A stretch of 64,000 bases of DNA from Mesorhizobium sp. (lineage in GTDB: Bacteria > Pseudomonadota > Alphaproteobacteria > Rhizobiales > Rhizobiaceae), in contig SAPZ01000013.1 in NCBI GenBank assembly GCA_004020875.1, forward strand, positions 62,001-126,000, in the 5' to 3' direction. Position numbers and translations under genes: made by a program. The notes below the pieces were generated by a model that worked only from the letters and a program-made list of their open reading frames with translations, did no database searches and had not been told where the DNA came from. Shown one piece after another: positions 50,368 to 59,498 of the stretch (its first letter is position 1; every line of letters begins with the position of its first letter).

Positions 50368-51638
50368 GGCTTCGCCTCCAGCGTGGGCGGGGTAGGCGCC
50401 ATCAGCGGCGCGCTGTCGATGACGCCGCCCGGATGGAGCGCGGGGAATTCCGCTTGCGCCCAGCGGATGACCTGCACGGCTGGGCTGTTGATGAGAAGCT
50501 TGGCCGTCGGGTAAGTCCACACGACCTTGTCGAAGATGTCGTTCGGACGGTAGGCGGTGTCGGCTATGCCGTCCCCGTTCAGGTCGAAAGCCGGATTGTC
50601 GCTCCAGTAATTGCCGCGTCCGTCCGCGGACCAGTCGAGCGACCGGGTGCCCACGTAAACGACCTGCGAGCGATTGTGGACGAAGGCGTTGCCGGTCATG
50701 CGGTTGCGCTCCGAACCTGCGGTGAAATGGATGCCGACGGCGCAGTCCTCGAACCAGTTGTCGGCGAATAGGTTCTTGTTGGCGTTGTAGATGAAGACGC
50801 ACTGGTCGCTCCGCCGCACGACGTTGCCTTCGATTTCGGCGTCGTTGGCGTAGTTGAGCAGAAGCCCGTGGTCCCCGTCGTCCTCGGACAGATTGCTGTG
50901 AACGACCAGACGGCTCGAATACATGATGACGTAGCCGTCATGATTGTTGCGCGAGACGTTGCCGCTTACCTCGCTGTCGTTTGTGTACATGTAGTGGACA
51001 GCGAAACGGACATTCTCGATGCGGTTGCCACGGAAGACGTTGTTGCGGCTGGCATTGGTGAAGATGCCGTCGCGTCCGCCGGTGATGTAATTGCCGATCA
51101 CCTGCGCCCCCGGCGCGTTCCAGACATAAACGCCATTGCCGAGCTCGTTGGACCTGAGGTCGGTCCGCCCCACGATGCGGTTGTTCCGCACGATGGCGTG
51201 GGCGGCGCCGTGAACATAGACGCCGACCAGGCTGTTCTCGATCCGGCTGTCCTCGACGATCGCGCCCGTGGCGCCGTCTTCGAGGAACACCGCCGCGTCC
51301 ATTGGATCGTCGATGCCCGAATTGCGGATCGTGAGGCCACGCACGACCACGTTCGGGACGATCACCTCGATGGTGCGCCCCCGGCCTTGGCCGTCGAGCA
51401 CGGCGCCGGCCTCGGCCTCGATGGTGAGAGCGTGGTCTATCCGGATCGGCCCCTTGTGCACGCCGGCGGCGAGTTTCAGCGTATCGCCGGGTTGCGACGC
51501 GGCGATCGCTTGACGAAGGCCGTCACCCGCCGCAGGGACGGCGAGGGTCTCCGCCCGCCCCGCCCCTGGAAGAAGGAAGACGCAGGCGGCGACGATTGCC
51601 GCCGCGACTGCGCTCCGCTTATGCTGTTGCCAGATCAT
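50364..51638 (-). CDS. nosD: Periplasmic copper-centre assembly protein NosD
   Basis: 424 residues: signal peptide (MIWQQHKRSAVAAAIVAACV, cleavage near AGRAE), then right-handed beta-helix repeats across most of the protein (for example VRNNRIVGRTDLRSNELGNG and NNHDGYVIMYSSRLVVHSNL). Periplasmic partner of the NosFY transporter; it receives copper from NosL. ATG 51638 overlaps the nosZ stop, which fixes the start. Confidence 0.94.
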   Translation of the reverse strand: MIWQQHKRSAVAAAIVAACVFLLPGAGRAETLAVPAAGDGLRQAIAASQPGDTLKLAAGVHKGPIRIDHALTIEAEAGAVLDGQGRGRTIEVIVPNVVVRGLTIRNSGIDDPMDAAVFLEDGATGAIVEDSRIENSLVGVYVHGAAHAIVRNNRIVGRTDLRSNELGNGVYVWNAPGAQVIGNYITGGRDGIFTNASRNNVFRGNRIENVRFAVHYMYTNDSEVSGNVSRNNHDGYVIMYSSRLVVHSNLSEDDGDHGLLLNYANDAEIEGNVVRRSDQCVFIYNANKNLFADNWFEDCAVGIHFTAGSERNRMTGNAFVHNRSQVVYVGTRSLDWSADGRGNYWSDNPAFDLNGDGIADTAYRPNDIFDKVVWTYPTAKLLINSPAVQVIRWAQAEFPALHPGGVIDSAPLMAPTPPTLEAKP

Positions 51639-53557
51639 GCCGGCTGAGGCTCCACGATCATGCGCCCGGCCATTTCCATGTGCAGGGCGTGGCAGAACCA
51701 CTGGCAATAGTACCAGTGGACGCCGGGGCGGTCGGCTACGAAAGTCACGGACGCGGTCTGCTGCGGCCCGATCTCCATGGCGACCCCGTGGCGCACCATG
51801 GTGAAGCCATGGGTCAGGTCCTCAACATCGTCCATGTTGGTCACGACGATGGTGACCTCGTCACCCTGCTTCACCGTGAATTTGTCGAGGCTGTAGGCAG
51901 GTGCCACGGAATGCATGTAGACACGCACCTTGTTGCCATCGCGGATGACATCGGCGGCTTCCTCTAGCTTGACGCCGTCCTTCGCCGCCTGCTGTCGCGC
52001 TTCCTCCCACATCGGATCGTCGCGCTTCCAAACGATCTCCGGCCGGACCTTGGAACGATGGACCAGGCAGATATCGTGCGGCTCGGCGAAGCTCGGACCG
52101 TCATGGACCAGGCGCATCTCGTCGCCCGAGATGTCGATCAGCTGATCGTTCTCGGGATGCAGCGGCCCCACCGGCAGGAAACGGTCCTTGGAGAACTTGT
52201 TGAGCGACATCAGCCACTTGCCGTCCGCCTCCTTGGTCTCGCCCATGGAAGTGTGGTTGTGGCCCGGTTGATAATGAACGTCGAGTTTCTGGATGATCGG
52301 GTCAACCTTGGCGCCGCCGTAAGCTTGGATCGCCTTGTCGATGTTCCATTTGACGATCTGGCTGTCGAGGAACAGCGTGGTGTAGGCATTGCCCTTTCCG
52401 TCGAATGCGGTGTGGAGCGGGCCGAGCCCCAGCTCAGGCTCTGCGACGACGACGTCACGTGGCTTGATCTTGTCGTCGAACAGGTCGTCGAAGCGGCGCA
52501 CGTCCAGGAGCGTGACGGTCGGCGAGAGCTTGCCGGCGATCGCAACGTGGATGCCATCGGGTGCTGTGTTGCAGCCGTGCGGATTGTTGCCTGCCGGGAC
52601 GTAGCGCGTGTAGCGCGACCCGTGCCGCCCGTCGACCACCGGAACACCGTTGATCTCCTTGTAGTCGCCCTTCTTGACGGCATCTTCGATGCGCTTGAGG
52701 TTGAAGATCACCATCCAGTCGCGGTCCGCTGACGTCATGTCAGCAAGGGTCACGCCCCGCTCGGAGTTGTAGCAGGTCGAGAACGCGTACTTGCCCTGGT
52801 AGTCGGCATCGGTGTTGTCCAGATTGCCGTCGACCAGCACCTGCCATGCGATCTTCATCGTATCGCCGTCGATGGCCGTGAAGACCGACCAGTACTGTTT
52901 GGGATCGTCGAGGATCTTGCCGTCGTTGGGGATCGGGATGATGTGCTCGCTGTTGGCGAACACGTAACCGGTCCGCGGATATTTCTGGACGCGCAATCCG
53001 TGGATGTCCGACGCATTCGGGATCTCGATGACCTTGTCGCACTTCATCACGTCGCAGCGGATGCGCCCGACGCGGCAATTGGCCTTGTCGTTGACGAACA
53101 GATAGCGTCCGTCATAGGTGCCGTCGGTGAAAGACATGTGCGGATGATGCAGGTCGCCGTTGAGGTATACGCCACCACGCTTGCCGAGGAACTCCTGCGT
53201 GGTCGGCATCAAGCCTTCCGTCAGGATCTTCCGGCTCTCGTTGGTGAGGCCCCAACCTGTGGCGCTGCAGCGGTTGAACACCGGAATTCGCATCAGTTCG
53301 CGCATCGATGGCAAGCCGATGACGCGGACCTCGCCGCACTGGCCGCTTGAACTGAAGCCGTAATACTCGTCGAGGTCGCCTGGGCGGATCTCGCTGGTCG
53401 CCTCCTTGGCATGGGCGGGTCTGGTGAACCCGGCTACGCCGACGGCACCGCCGCCGGCCGCGCTGGCGAGGCCGGCCAATATGGCGGCTTTGCCGCTTCC
53501 GGTCAGGAGCTTGCGGCGGCTTACTCCAGTCTCCTCCGGCCTGTCATCGTCTTTCAT
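51635..53557 (-). CDS. nosZ: Nitrous oxide reductase NosZ
   Basis: 640 residues. A Tat signal (SRRKLLTGSGKAAILAGLAS near residue 13) places it in clade I. The seven-bladed propeller holds the CuZ histidines (for example in DLHHPHMSFTDG, FANSEHIIPIP and NNPHGCNTAPDG). The C-terminal cupredoxin has the CuA ligands in VHWYYCQWFCHALHMEMAGR. It reduces N2O to N2 in the periplasm. Coupled to nosR and nosD by 4-base overlaps. Confidence 0.97.
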   Translation of the reverse strand: MKDDDRPEETGVSRRKLLTGSGKAAILAGLASAAGGGAVGVAGFTRPAHAKEATSEIRPGDLDEYYGFSSSGQCGEVRVIGLPSMRELMRIPVFNRCSATGWGLTNESRKILTEGLMPTTQEFLGKRGGVYLNGDLHHPHMSFTDGTYDGRYLFVNDKANCRVGRIRCDVMKCDKVIEIPNASDIHGLRVQKYPRTGYVFANSEHIIPIPNDGKILDDPKQYWSVFTAIDGDTMKIAWQVLVDGNLDNTDADYQGKYAFSTCYNSERGVTLADMTSADRDWMVIFNLKRIEDAVKKGDYKEINGVPVVDGRHGSRYTRYVPAGNNPHGCNTAPDGIHVAIAGKLSPTVTLLDVRRFDDLFDDKIKPRDVVVAEPELGLGPLHTAFDGKGNAYTTLFLDSQIVKWNIDKAIQAYGGAKVDPIIQKLDVHYQPGHNHTSMGETKEADGKWLMSLNKFSKDRFLPVGPLHPENDQLIDISGDEMRLVHDGPSFAEPHDICLVHRSKVRPEIVWKRDDPMWEEARQQAAKDGVKLEEAADVIRDGNKVRVYMHSVAPAYSLDKFTVKQGDEVTIVVTNMDDVEDLTHGFTMVRHGVAMEIGPQQTASVTFVADRPGVHWYYCQWFCHALHMEMAGRMIVEPQPA

Positions 53558-55818
53558 TGGTTCTCTCCTTCAGTTGACGCGGCCTGGCTGGCCGCAGGCT
53601 TCCGTTCCACGGATTGTTCGCGACCGTTGACGGTCACCAGGACCCTTGGCTTTCGCTTGGGTTCCGGCAGCATCGACGGCGACTGCAGAGCCAGGAATTT
53701 CTCACGCTTGATGCGCTTCTGGATCACCACCGGGCAGCGTTGGTCGTCGTGGTAGAGCACCTGGCAGTTGAGGCACTGGATGCATTCGTTTGGATTGATG
53801 GTCCCCTCGGGATGGATCGCCTGGACAGGACAATCATTGGCGCAACGCTGGCAGGGCGAGCCGCATTCCTTGTACCGTTTCAGCCAATCGAACATCCTCA
53901 GCCGGGCCGGGACCGCCAGCGCGCCGCCGAGCGGACACACGTAGCGGCAGTAGAAGCGCTCGATGAAGAGGCCGGGCGCAAGGCAGCCGACAGCGAACAG
54001 CACGAACCACCATTCGCGCGCGAAATGTAGGATGATCGCGGTCTTGAACGGCTCCACCTCGGCCATCTCTTCGGCAAGTCCGAGCGATCCGAAGGACAGG
54101 CCGAAAAGCGCTAGGAAAATGATGTATTTGAAGGGCCACAGGCGCTGATGCAGCCAGAACGGGACACGCACCTGCGGGACATGTAGCCACCGGGCCACCC
54201 GGTTCGTCCACTCCTGTAGCGCGCCAAACGGGCAGAGCCAGCCGCAGTAGGCGCCGCGCCCCCAGAACAGCAGCGCGGCGGCTATGGCCGACCACAGGAT
54301 GAAGACGAGCGGGTCGCGCAGGAAATACTCCCAGCGGAAGTCGCCGCGCAGCGAGTTGAAGAATGTGAGAATGTTCACGACCGACAGCTGGGCGTGCTCG
54401 TACCAGCCAAGCCAGACGAGCGTGAACGCGAGGTAGCCAAGCCGGATGCGTTCGAAGGCGCGAGGCCACTTCACCAGGAAATCCTGGAAGAAGAAGATGG
54501 CGGTGAGCACGCCGATGGCCGCGAGCATGACGGCGATGTCGAGCTTCCGCGCCTGCCACATGCGCTGCCAGAGCGGCGGTTCGGCTTCTCCTGTTGCCGC
54601 CGTTTGAGCGGCAGCCGACAACGCCGGGCTCGTCACCAGCGGCGCAGCCGCTGGTGGTGCTGTTAGAAACTTTTCCGGGGTCGAGTAGTCGAGCCCCGTC
54701 GTAACGAATGCCTTGTCCAATGCACCGGTCGCCCGCTGCACGAGAAGCTGGAACCGCCATGGCGCACCGGGACCGAGGTCGGATCCGTCAGGCGTGACGA
54801 AAACGCCGATCTCGGGAAAGTCCGGCGCGCCCGCGGCAGAAACCGCCCCGATACGCCTGTAGTTGCGATCGCGGAAGCGTATGCTGCTCTCGCTCTGGAT
54901 CACCTCGATGCGATCGAAAATGCCGCCGCGCACATAACCGGAGCCGCGAAAGGAATAGGGCCCGTCGCCTGCGACGAGGATGGCCTGCTGGCCTGGCTTC
55001 AGATCCCGGCGAAGGCGGTCATACTCAGCATCGCCGAGCAGTGATCGGCCGATCGTGGGCACGCTCGCCAGGGCAACGTAGATATTGACGAAGGAGGCGT
55101 TCGGGTCGCCCGTCTGAGGACGCGCGATCGCCGCGGCGTTGCCCGTCCGCTGAAACAGGTCGTCGAGATCCTTGTTGGTGATCGCAAGCCTGCGGACCGA
55201 TCCGTCGCCGAGCAGGGCCTGCCAGCTTTCGACGCCGCTTATGGTCTGATCGACGGTGCGGCGGGCCGGTTGGGAAGCGACATCGGCAACACCCGCACCG
55301 AGGTTGCGCGACCGAGCGATCTTGACCGCCGACTGCGTCATGCTGTCGGCAATAACCATCATGGTGACCGTCGCGCCGCTGACGATGTCGACCGGCATGC
55401 GGCTCTCCTCGCTCGGATCGAGGACGCGCCGGCCGACGAAGCCGTCAATATAATGCTCGATTTTGGCTTGAGGGATGCCGACCAGGACGATCGGCTCGTG
55501 ATGCTCGACAAGCTTTGCACCGGTAATCTTGCCGTCGAGATCGATGCCGACAACGATGTTGATGGGTTTGCCGGAATAGCCGGTCGAATCGACGACGTCG
55601 TTCGTCAGGAAGGCGTAGCCGACGAGCTGGCCATCTTTGAGCAGCTTCACCGCGGGCGGATTGCCCCCGACTTCGCCGAATCTGTCGGCCGCGGCGTCAA
55701 TGTCCGAGGCCTTGATCCGGCCGAGGAACTCGCCGAGGCGGCCGGCCGCAATCGCTTCACACGACAGCCCAAGAACGGCGACAATGAGGATCAAGGCCGC
55801 CACTAGGCATCGCGCCAT
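53554..55818 (-). CDS. nosR: Membrane flavo-iron-sulfur protein NosR
   Basis: About 754 residues. A signal peptide (MARCLVAALILIVAVLGLSC) leads to a periplasmic FMN-binding domain with DIVSGATVTMMVIAD, where the Thr receives FMN from NosX. Membrane helices (about 400-690) contain CGWLCPFGALQEW and CRYVCPLGGALA. The C-terminal ferredoxin domain has CGSPCQRCANDCPVQAI and CIQCLNCQVLYHDDQRCP. NosR feeds electrons to NosZ and controls its expression. Start at 55818 or 55851 is uncertain. First gene of nosRZDFYLX; an Fnr-type box lies 108 bases upstream. Confidence 0.95.
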   Translation of the reverse strand: MARCLVAALILIVAVLGLSCEAIAAGRLGEFLGRIKASDIDAAADRFGEVGGNPPAVKLLKDGQLVGYAFLTNDVVDSTGYSGKPINIVVGIDLDGKITGAKLVEHHEPIVLVGIPQAKIEHYIDGFVGRRVLDPSEESRMPVDIVSGATVTMMVIADSMTQSAVKIARSRNLGAGVADVASQPARRTVDQTISGVESWQALLGDGSVRRLAITNKDLDDLFQRTGNAAAIARPQTGDPNASFVNIYVALASVPTIGRSLLGDAEYDRLRRDLKPGQQAILVAGDGPYSFRGSGYVRGGIFDRIEVIQSESSIRFRDRNYRRIGAVSAAGAPDFPEIGVFVTPDGSDLGPGAPWRFQLLVQRATGALDKAFVTTGLDYSTPEKFLTAPPAAAPLVTSPALSAAAQTAATGEAEPPLWQRMWQARKLDIAVMLAAIGVLTAIFFFQDFLVKWPRAFERIRLGYLAFTLVWLGWYEHAQLSVVNILTFFNSLRGDFRWEYFLRDPLVFILWSAIAAALLFWGRGAYCGWLCPFGALQEWTNRVARWLHVPQVRVPFWLHQRLWPFKYIIFLALFGLSFGSLGLAEEMAEVEPFKTAIILHFAREWWFVLFAVGCLAPGLFIERFYCRYVCPLGGALAVPARLRMFDWLKRYKECGSPCQRCANDCPVQAIHPEGTINPNECIQCLNCQVLYHDDQRCPVVIQKRIKREKFLALQSPSMLPEPKRKPRVLVTVNGREQSVERKPAASQAASTEGENQ

Positions 55819-55925
55819 CAATCTCACTTCAAACCCGACCCTTGATTTCATCATCGCCATCTGCTTGCTGCTCAGCCAACCGTGACCAAGCGCGCGACCT
55901 TTAGACGGCCGACAGGGGCCGATCT

Positions 55926-55939
55926 TTGATCCAGCGCAA
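55926..55939. promoter_or_regulatory. Fnr/NnrR-type box upstream of nosR
   Basis: TTGATCCAGCGCAA on the forward strand, which reads TTGCGCTGGATCAA toward nosR. It differs by one base from the boxes before nnrS and ric. It is 108 bases upstream of the ATG at 55818. Confidence 0.65.
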
Positions 55940-56097
55940 TAAGATGCATTTTGTTGGCATGTTAATCGGCCCACTCAGAGCCTCACGAGCTCACGAGCGG
56001 TCGGCATCGCGATGGAGCGAGTTGGCTGTCCGACAGATCGCCGAAACTTCAGCACACACTGGGGGTCGTCGATGGGCAAAGATCGCGATCCAACCCC

Positions 56098-56196
56098 TAA
56101 AGCGTTTCACCGTTTCACGGAAACGGCGAACCGCTCTATCCCTTTGTTTTTACGCAATTCCGGACGGAGAACCGCTCGCACTTTTCCTGGAATTGC
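56098..56196. repeat. Rhizobial-type intergenic palindromic repeat
   Basis: About 100 bases containing the palindrome CCGTTTCACGGAAACGG (56110-56126) and an outer pair AATTCC / GGAATT (56156-56161, 56189-56194). The text agrees with a repeat I recall as frequent between genes of Mesorhizobium and its relatives. Only one copy was noticed in this window. Confidence 0.6.
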
Positions 56197-56519
56197 TCTT
56201 GGTCGGAGTGCCTCCAGTACTTTCGCCGATCTTGGGATCGCCTTGGGGATCGCGCATCGGAAAAAGACCGAGGAGGCCCACCGGAGACACTGCGGACGTG
56301 CTTGTGGAAGCTACATTCCCGCGGCTTCCCAGAGGATTTTCCGGTGTCAGGAATGCCAGTAGCCGGAACGGGGTCGCCCCGAGAAAAAGAGATGCAAACC
56401 CTCGTTGTTTCTCGGGGACAGGAACAGGTGCTCGCCGCTCAACGGCAGCACCATATGTGCCTTGCAAAGAGTTGGCTAGCGGCTGATGAGCGCACCTCTA
56501 AAAAGGACTCAAACCCAGA

Positions 56520-56963
56520 TTATTGAACGACCTGTTTGAAGAGTTCGTCGAAGACTTTCTTTGCCTTGCCGGGCTGCTTGACCGACTTGGCCGCCTCTAG
56601 GTTGCTGCTCGGGTCGCCGACCACAACAAGCGCCACCATGCCCATGCCATAGTGCGGATTGCATTTGACACCATAAACGCCCGGCTTGGTGAAGGTGACC
56701 GAAATATCCTTGTTCATCTCGCCCTTGAACGGCTGCGCACCTTCCGGCAGCATGCCGGGAATGGTTTCAACGTCGTGCCCCTTGTCCTTGGCGACGAAAT
56801 GGACGGTATCGCCGGGAGCGACTTTGACGAAGGATGGCTCAAGCTGAAACATCCCCTGCTTGCCCATGTTCATCGTGTTGACTTCAATCTCCGCGGCATA
56901 AGCAGCTCCTGCCGCAATCATAGTGGCCGCCGCTACCGACAGCATAAGCCTTATCGAACGCAT
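56520..56963 (-). CDS. Pseudoazurin (type I copper protein)
   Basis: 147 residues: signal peptide (ends AAYAAEIEV), then one cupredoxin domain. The copper ligands are visible: His in KDKGHDVETIPGM, and Cys, His and Met in GVKCNPHYGMGM. Pseudoazurin carries electrons in the periplasm to nitrite reductase NirK or to NosZ. No nirK is in the window, so NosZ is the likely partner here. RBS AAGGA. An NnrR-type box lies about 80 bases upstream. Confidence 0.94.
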   Translation of the reverse strand: MRSIRLMLSVAAATMIAAGAAYAAEIEVNTMNMGKQGMFQLEPSFVKVAPGDTVHFVAKDKGHDVETIPGMLPEGAQPFKGEMNKDISVTFTKPGVYGVKCNPHYGMGMVALVVVGDPSSNLEAAKSVKQPGKAKKVFDELFKQVVQ

Positions 56964-57432
56964 TTTTCCGTGTCCTTGGTTGTTTGGATGAACCGCTGAA
57001 ACGATCCGGGTCGTGTAATAGACGAAGCAGGGCACCGGACTTTGCGCTAGCTCAAACTCACGGCTGGAAGTGAGGACCCGCCGCAATCGTTCGGGGGCAA
57101 GAAGTGCCTGGAACGCAGCCACTCCGAATTTTCAAGAAGGTCTTTGGCCCTGCTGATGCATCCAGCCCCTCATCGACTTCCAAAAGATGTTCTCGACCGG
57201 CATCGTTCCCGGGATCGGGTCGCAGATCCCTTCTGCTCCCGGAACGGGATCAGGTGAAGGCAGGGGATACTCCGTCCGCATGCCCCCATAGAAGTCCGGG
57301 TGCCAGGCAACTGCTCACTGGGATTTTCGTGGAACTTTGCGAGCCAATCGTGATGGATTATCTGGGCTGGGGAATGCGCCTCGCGGTCGGTGATGGCATG
57401 TGACGACGCGACGTTTTCAGTGGGTTGCCCAC
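56964..57432. other. Intergenic region upstream of pseudoazurin
   Basis: About 470 bases. It contains the box at 57042-57055. Beyond 57060 I see no credible gene; short frames there show no domain. Confidence 0.4.
57042..57055. promoter_or_regulatory. Fnr/NnrR-type box upstream of pseudoazurin
   Basis: TTGCGCTAGCTCAA, TTG-N8-CAA with the shared left half TTGCG and middle CTAG. About 80 bases upstream of the pseudoazurin ATG. Confidence 0.6.
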
Positions 57433-57647
57433 TCAGCTTGCCATAAGCGGCACCAGGCCGAATTCGGAGCAATCGACTTCGAATTCCTCGAGCACCTCCG
57501 CATATTTTCGCTTGGCCTCTTCAGGTCTTTCGTTCCGAGTGTCTTGTTCACTTCATTGCGGCCCGTCAACGCGGTGATGCCGGCTGGCAGGCGCTTCCGG
57601 AACCAGTAAACGCCAGTCTTACGATGTGACAGGGCGGCTGACAGCAA
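57433..57647 (-). pseudogene. N-terminal remnant of a phage-type integrase
   Basis: The reverse strand opens HRKTGVYWFRKRLPAGITA, then GRNEVNKTLGTKD, the N-terminal pattern of tyrosine recombinases with a DUF6538-like arm-binding domain. A one-base loss then shifts the frame; in the new frame PEEAKRKYAEVLEEFEVD continues the family pattern until a stop at 57433. The catalytic domain is missing. It marks old mobile-element activity at the edge of the NO/N2O region. Confidence 0.65.
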
Positions 57648-58059
57648 CGACCGTGTGTAGCGCTCGGGTATAAGAATATAATTTTGCTATTTTTCAGATG
57701 CGTCAACATCTTAAGAAGGTGATGGTGCCAGAGGCGGAAGCAAAACGAGAATCTGACTTTGTTTGAAATGCTTGGAGATTGCTTGCTGGCGAGTGGAGGC
57801 CAAACAAAAGATAACAACAAATATTTATGTGTATTGGTCAGGTTCGCAAACTCTGCATCGACCGATGTCGCCGTATTTGGTTTCATGTAGTTCGGGGAAG
57901 ATGTCGTTAGCCACCGCTTCTGTTGACAGATCTGCTGGTCTGCAATCCAAGCGGTTTGGATTCTAATAGGCCGGCACTCTGCCAGACACTGTCGTAACGT
58001 ATCCGCCTCGGTCGGAGCGTGCTCGACAAGGCAGTCCGCATTCGCCATTCGGGAATCGC
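57648..58059. other. AT-richer gap between gene remnants
   Basis: About 410 bases, clearly richer in A and T between about 57660 and 57840 than the rest of the window. No gene supported. It lies between an integrase remnant and a permease remnant, so it is probably debris of transferred DNA. Confidence 0.4.
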
Positions 58060-58440
58060 TTAATGGGTTTGCGCTCGAACGAGGTGCGCCGCCCCTATAA
58101 GTTCGAACACCGTGACCGTAGAGGCGAGTGCCGTTCCCTTCATAAGGAGGATTTTTGGGCCACCGATCGTCGGCAGCGCCAACCGAGACGCCTGGGGCAG
58201 TAGCACGGAAGTCATGATCGGCGTTTTCCAGAGATCGAGCGATTGGCCGGCCTCACACTGGCCGTCTGGAATCGACTTTATCGCGCCTCTCCATATTTCA
58301 CCGCAATAGGCCCCGGTGTTGAGCAACAGGGTCAGAACGCACAGCAATAGGCGTCCCGCAACATCGGCCACAACGGGCTGCACCTTATTGCTAACCGGCC
58401 CCGCTCGTTCAAATTCATAACCTCTGGGAATGAACTTCAT
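58060..58440 (-). pseudogene. Fragment of an amino-acid ABC transporter permease
   Basis: 126 codons that match the middle of HisM/GlnP-type permeases: LLLNTGAYCGEIWRGAIKSI, then VLLPQASRLALPTIGG and TALASTVTVFELIGAA. The typical motif EAAQALGLS is decayed to EAGQSLDL. Family members are about 220-240 residues; here both the first helices and the last part are lost. Probably non-functional. It lies just ahead of the LysR gene of the catabolic locus, so it may be the remnant of that locus's uptake system. Confidence 0.65.
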
Positions 58441-58520
58441 TCGCCTGACTATTGGAACACCGACCCCGGCCCGTTAACATTGGTTTTGTCCCGATCTATC
58501 GGTGTCCAGGGTAAGCGGCC

Positions 58521-59498
58521 ATGAAGTTCAGTGAAAAGGATCCGATCACTAGGGACGTGGAGTTCACGCCCCGTGAGATCGAGGTTTTCGCCTCAGTGAT
58601 GCTGCATGGGACGACGACGAAGGCGGCCGACGCACTCGACATCACCCAGCCGGCCGTCAGCAAGATGCTGCAGCAACTCACCGAGAAGGCGGATTTCCAG
58701 CTGTTCAGGAAAAGTCGGCAGCGGCTGATCCCGACACCTGAGGCGCACATGCTTTATGCTGAAGTGCAGCGGGTTTTCGAATCCGCGCGCGGCATCTCCC
58801 GCGCCGCAAGGGAAATCCGTGAGCTGCGCAGCGGCAGGCTGAACATCTGCGCGCTTCCGGCCTTCGGTGCTACGCTGCTGCCGTCTGTCATAAGTAGCTT
58901 CTCACATCAGCATCCGTCCGTTTCCATCTCGCTGGATATTCGAAGCTCCGCGACAGTGGTGCAGCGGGCAAGCCGCAACCAACTCGACATCGGAATCGGC
59001 GTCACGGCGTCGGACGAGAACCCTTCCATCGTCAGGCGCGCGCTGACGGCGACGCCGCCCGTGTGCGTCATGCCGGCGGGCCACCGTCTATCGCAGATCG
59101 AAGTCGTCCAGGCGGACGACCTCGACGGTCTCGACTTCATATCGCTGGGGTCTGCAGATCCGATGCGGAGGCAGCTCGATGCGCTATGCGAAGAGCGCGG
59201 TGTCAAGCGCCTGCTGAAGGTGGAAGCGAGTCTCTCCAGCGCATGCATCGCACTGGTGGCATCAGGCGCTGGCGTGACGGTGGTCGACCGTCTCTCCGCG
59301 TGGATGGCGCGCGATTTGCCGATCGAGATCAGGGATTTCCGGCCTCACCTCGATCTTAATCTCAGCGTGTACAGACCGTGGGGGGTCATCGCATCGACGG
59401 CGGCGGACGCGTTCACCGAGCATCTCATCCAGACAACGCGAACATTCATGAACGGTGTGGATGCGGGGATAAGTGCTCTGGGGACCAGGCGGAGTTAG
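58521..59498 (+). CDS. LysR-family transcriptional regulator
   Basis: 325 residues: N-terminal winged HTH (FASVMLHGTTTKAADALDIT then QPAVSKMLQQLTEKADFQLF) and a C-terminal periplasmic-binding-protein-like effector domain (from about residue 105). The HTH resembles OccR/NocR-type regulators of opine catabolism. It converges with the aminotransferase gene and probably controls the nearby catabolic genes, sensing their substrate. Confidence 0.88.
   Translation: MKFSEKDPITRDVEFTPREIEVFASVMLHGTTTKAADALDITQPAVSKMLQQLTEKADFQLFRKSRQRLIPTPEAHMLYAEVQRVFESARGISRAAREIRELRSGRLNICALPAFGATLLPSVISSFSHQHPSVSISLDIRSSATVVQRASRNQLDIGIGVTASDENPSIVRRALTATPPVCVMPAGHRLSQIEVVQADDLDGLDFISLGSADPMRRQLDALCEERGVKRLLKVEASLSSACIALVASGAGVTVVDRLSAWMARDLPIEIRDFRPHLDLNLSVYRPWGVIASTAADAFTEHLIQTTRTFMNGVDAGISALGTRRS

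Larger units (their letters stand above)
55819..56519. other. Intergenic region between nosR and the pseudoazurin gene
   Basis: About 700 bases holding the nosR control region (box at 55926-55939) and a rhizobial-type repeat at 56098-56196. A reverse-strand ORF of about 105 codons at 56150-56467 runs through the repeat and is not supported by any domain. Nothing else recognised. Confidence 0.5.

Noticed and set aside
56150..56467. Reverse-strand ORF of about 105 codons in the nosR-pseudoazurin gap
   Set aside because: Runs through the intergenic repeat, Ser/Pro/Gly-rich chance composition, no ribosome binding site or domain.
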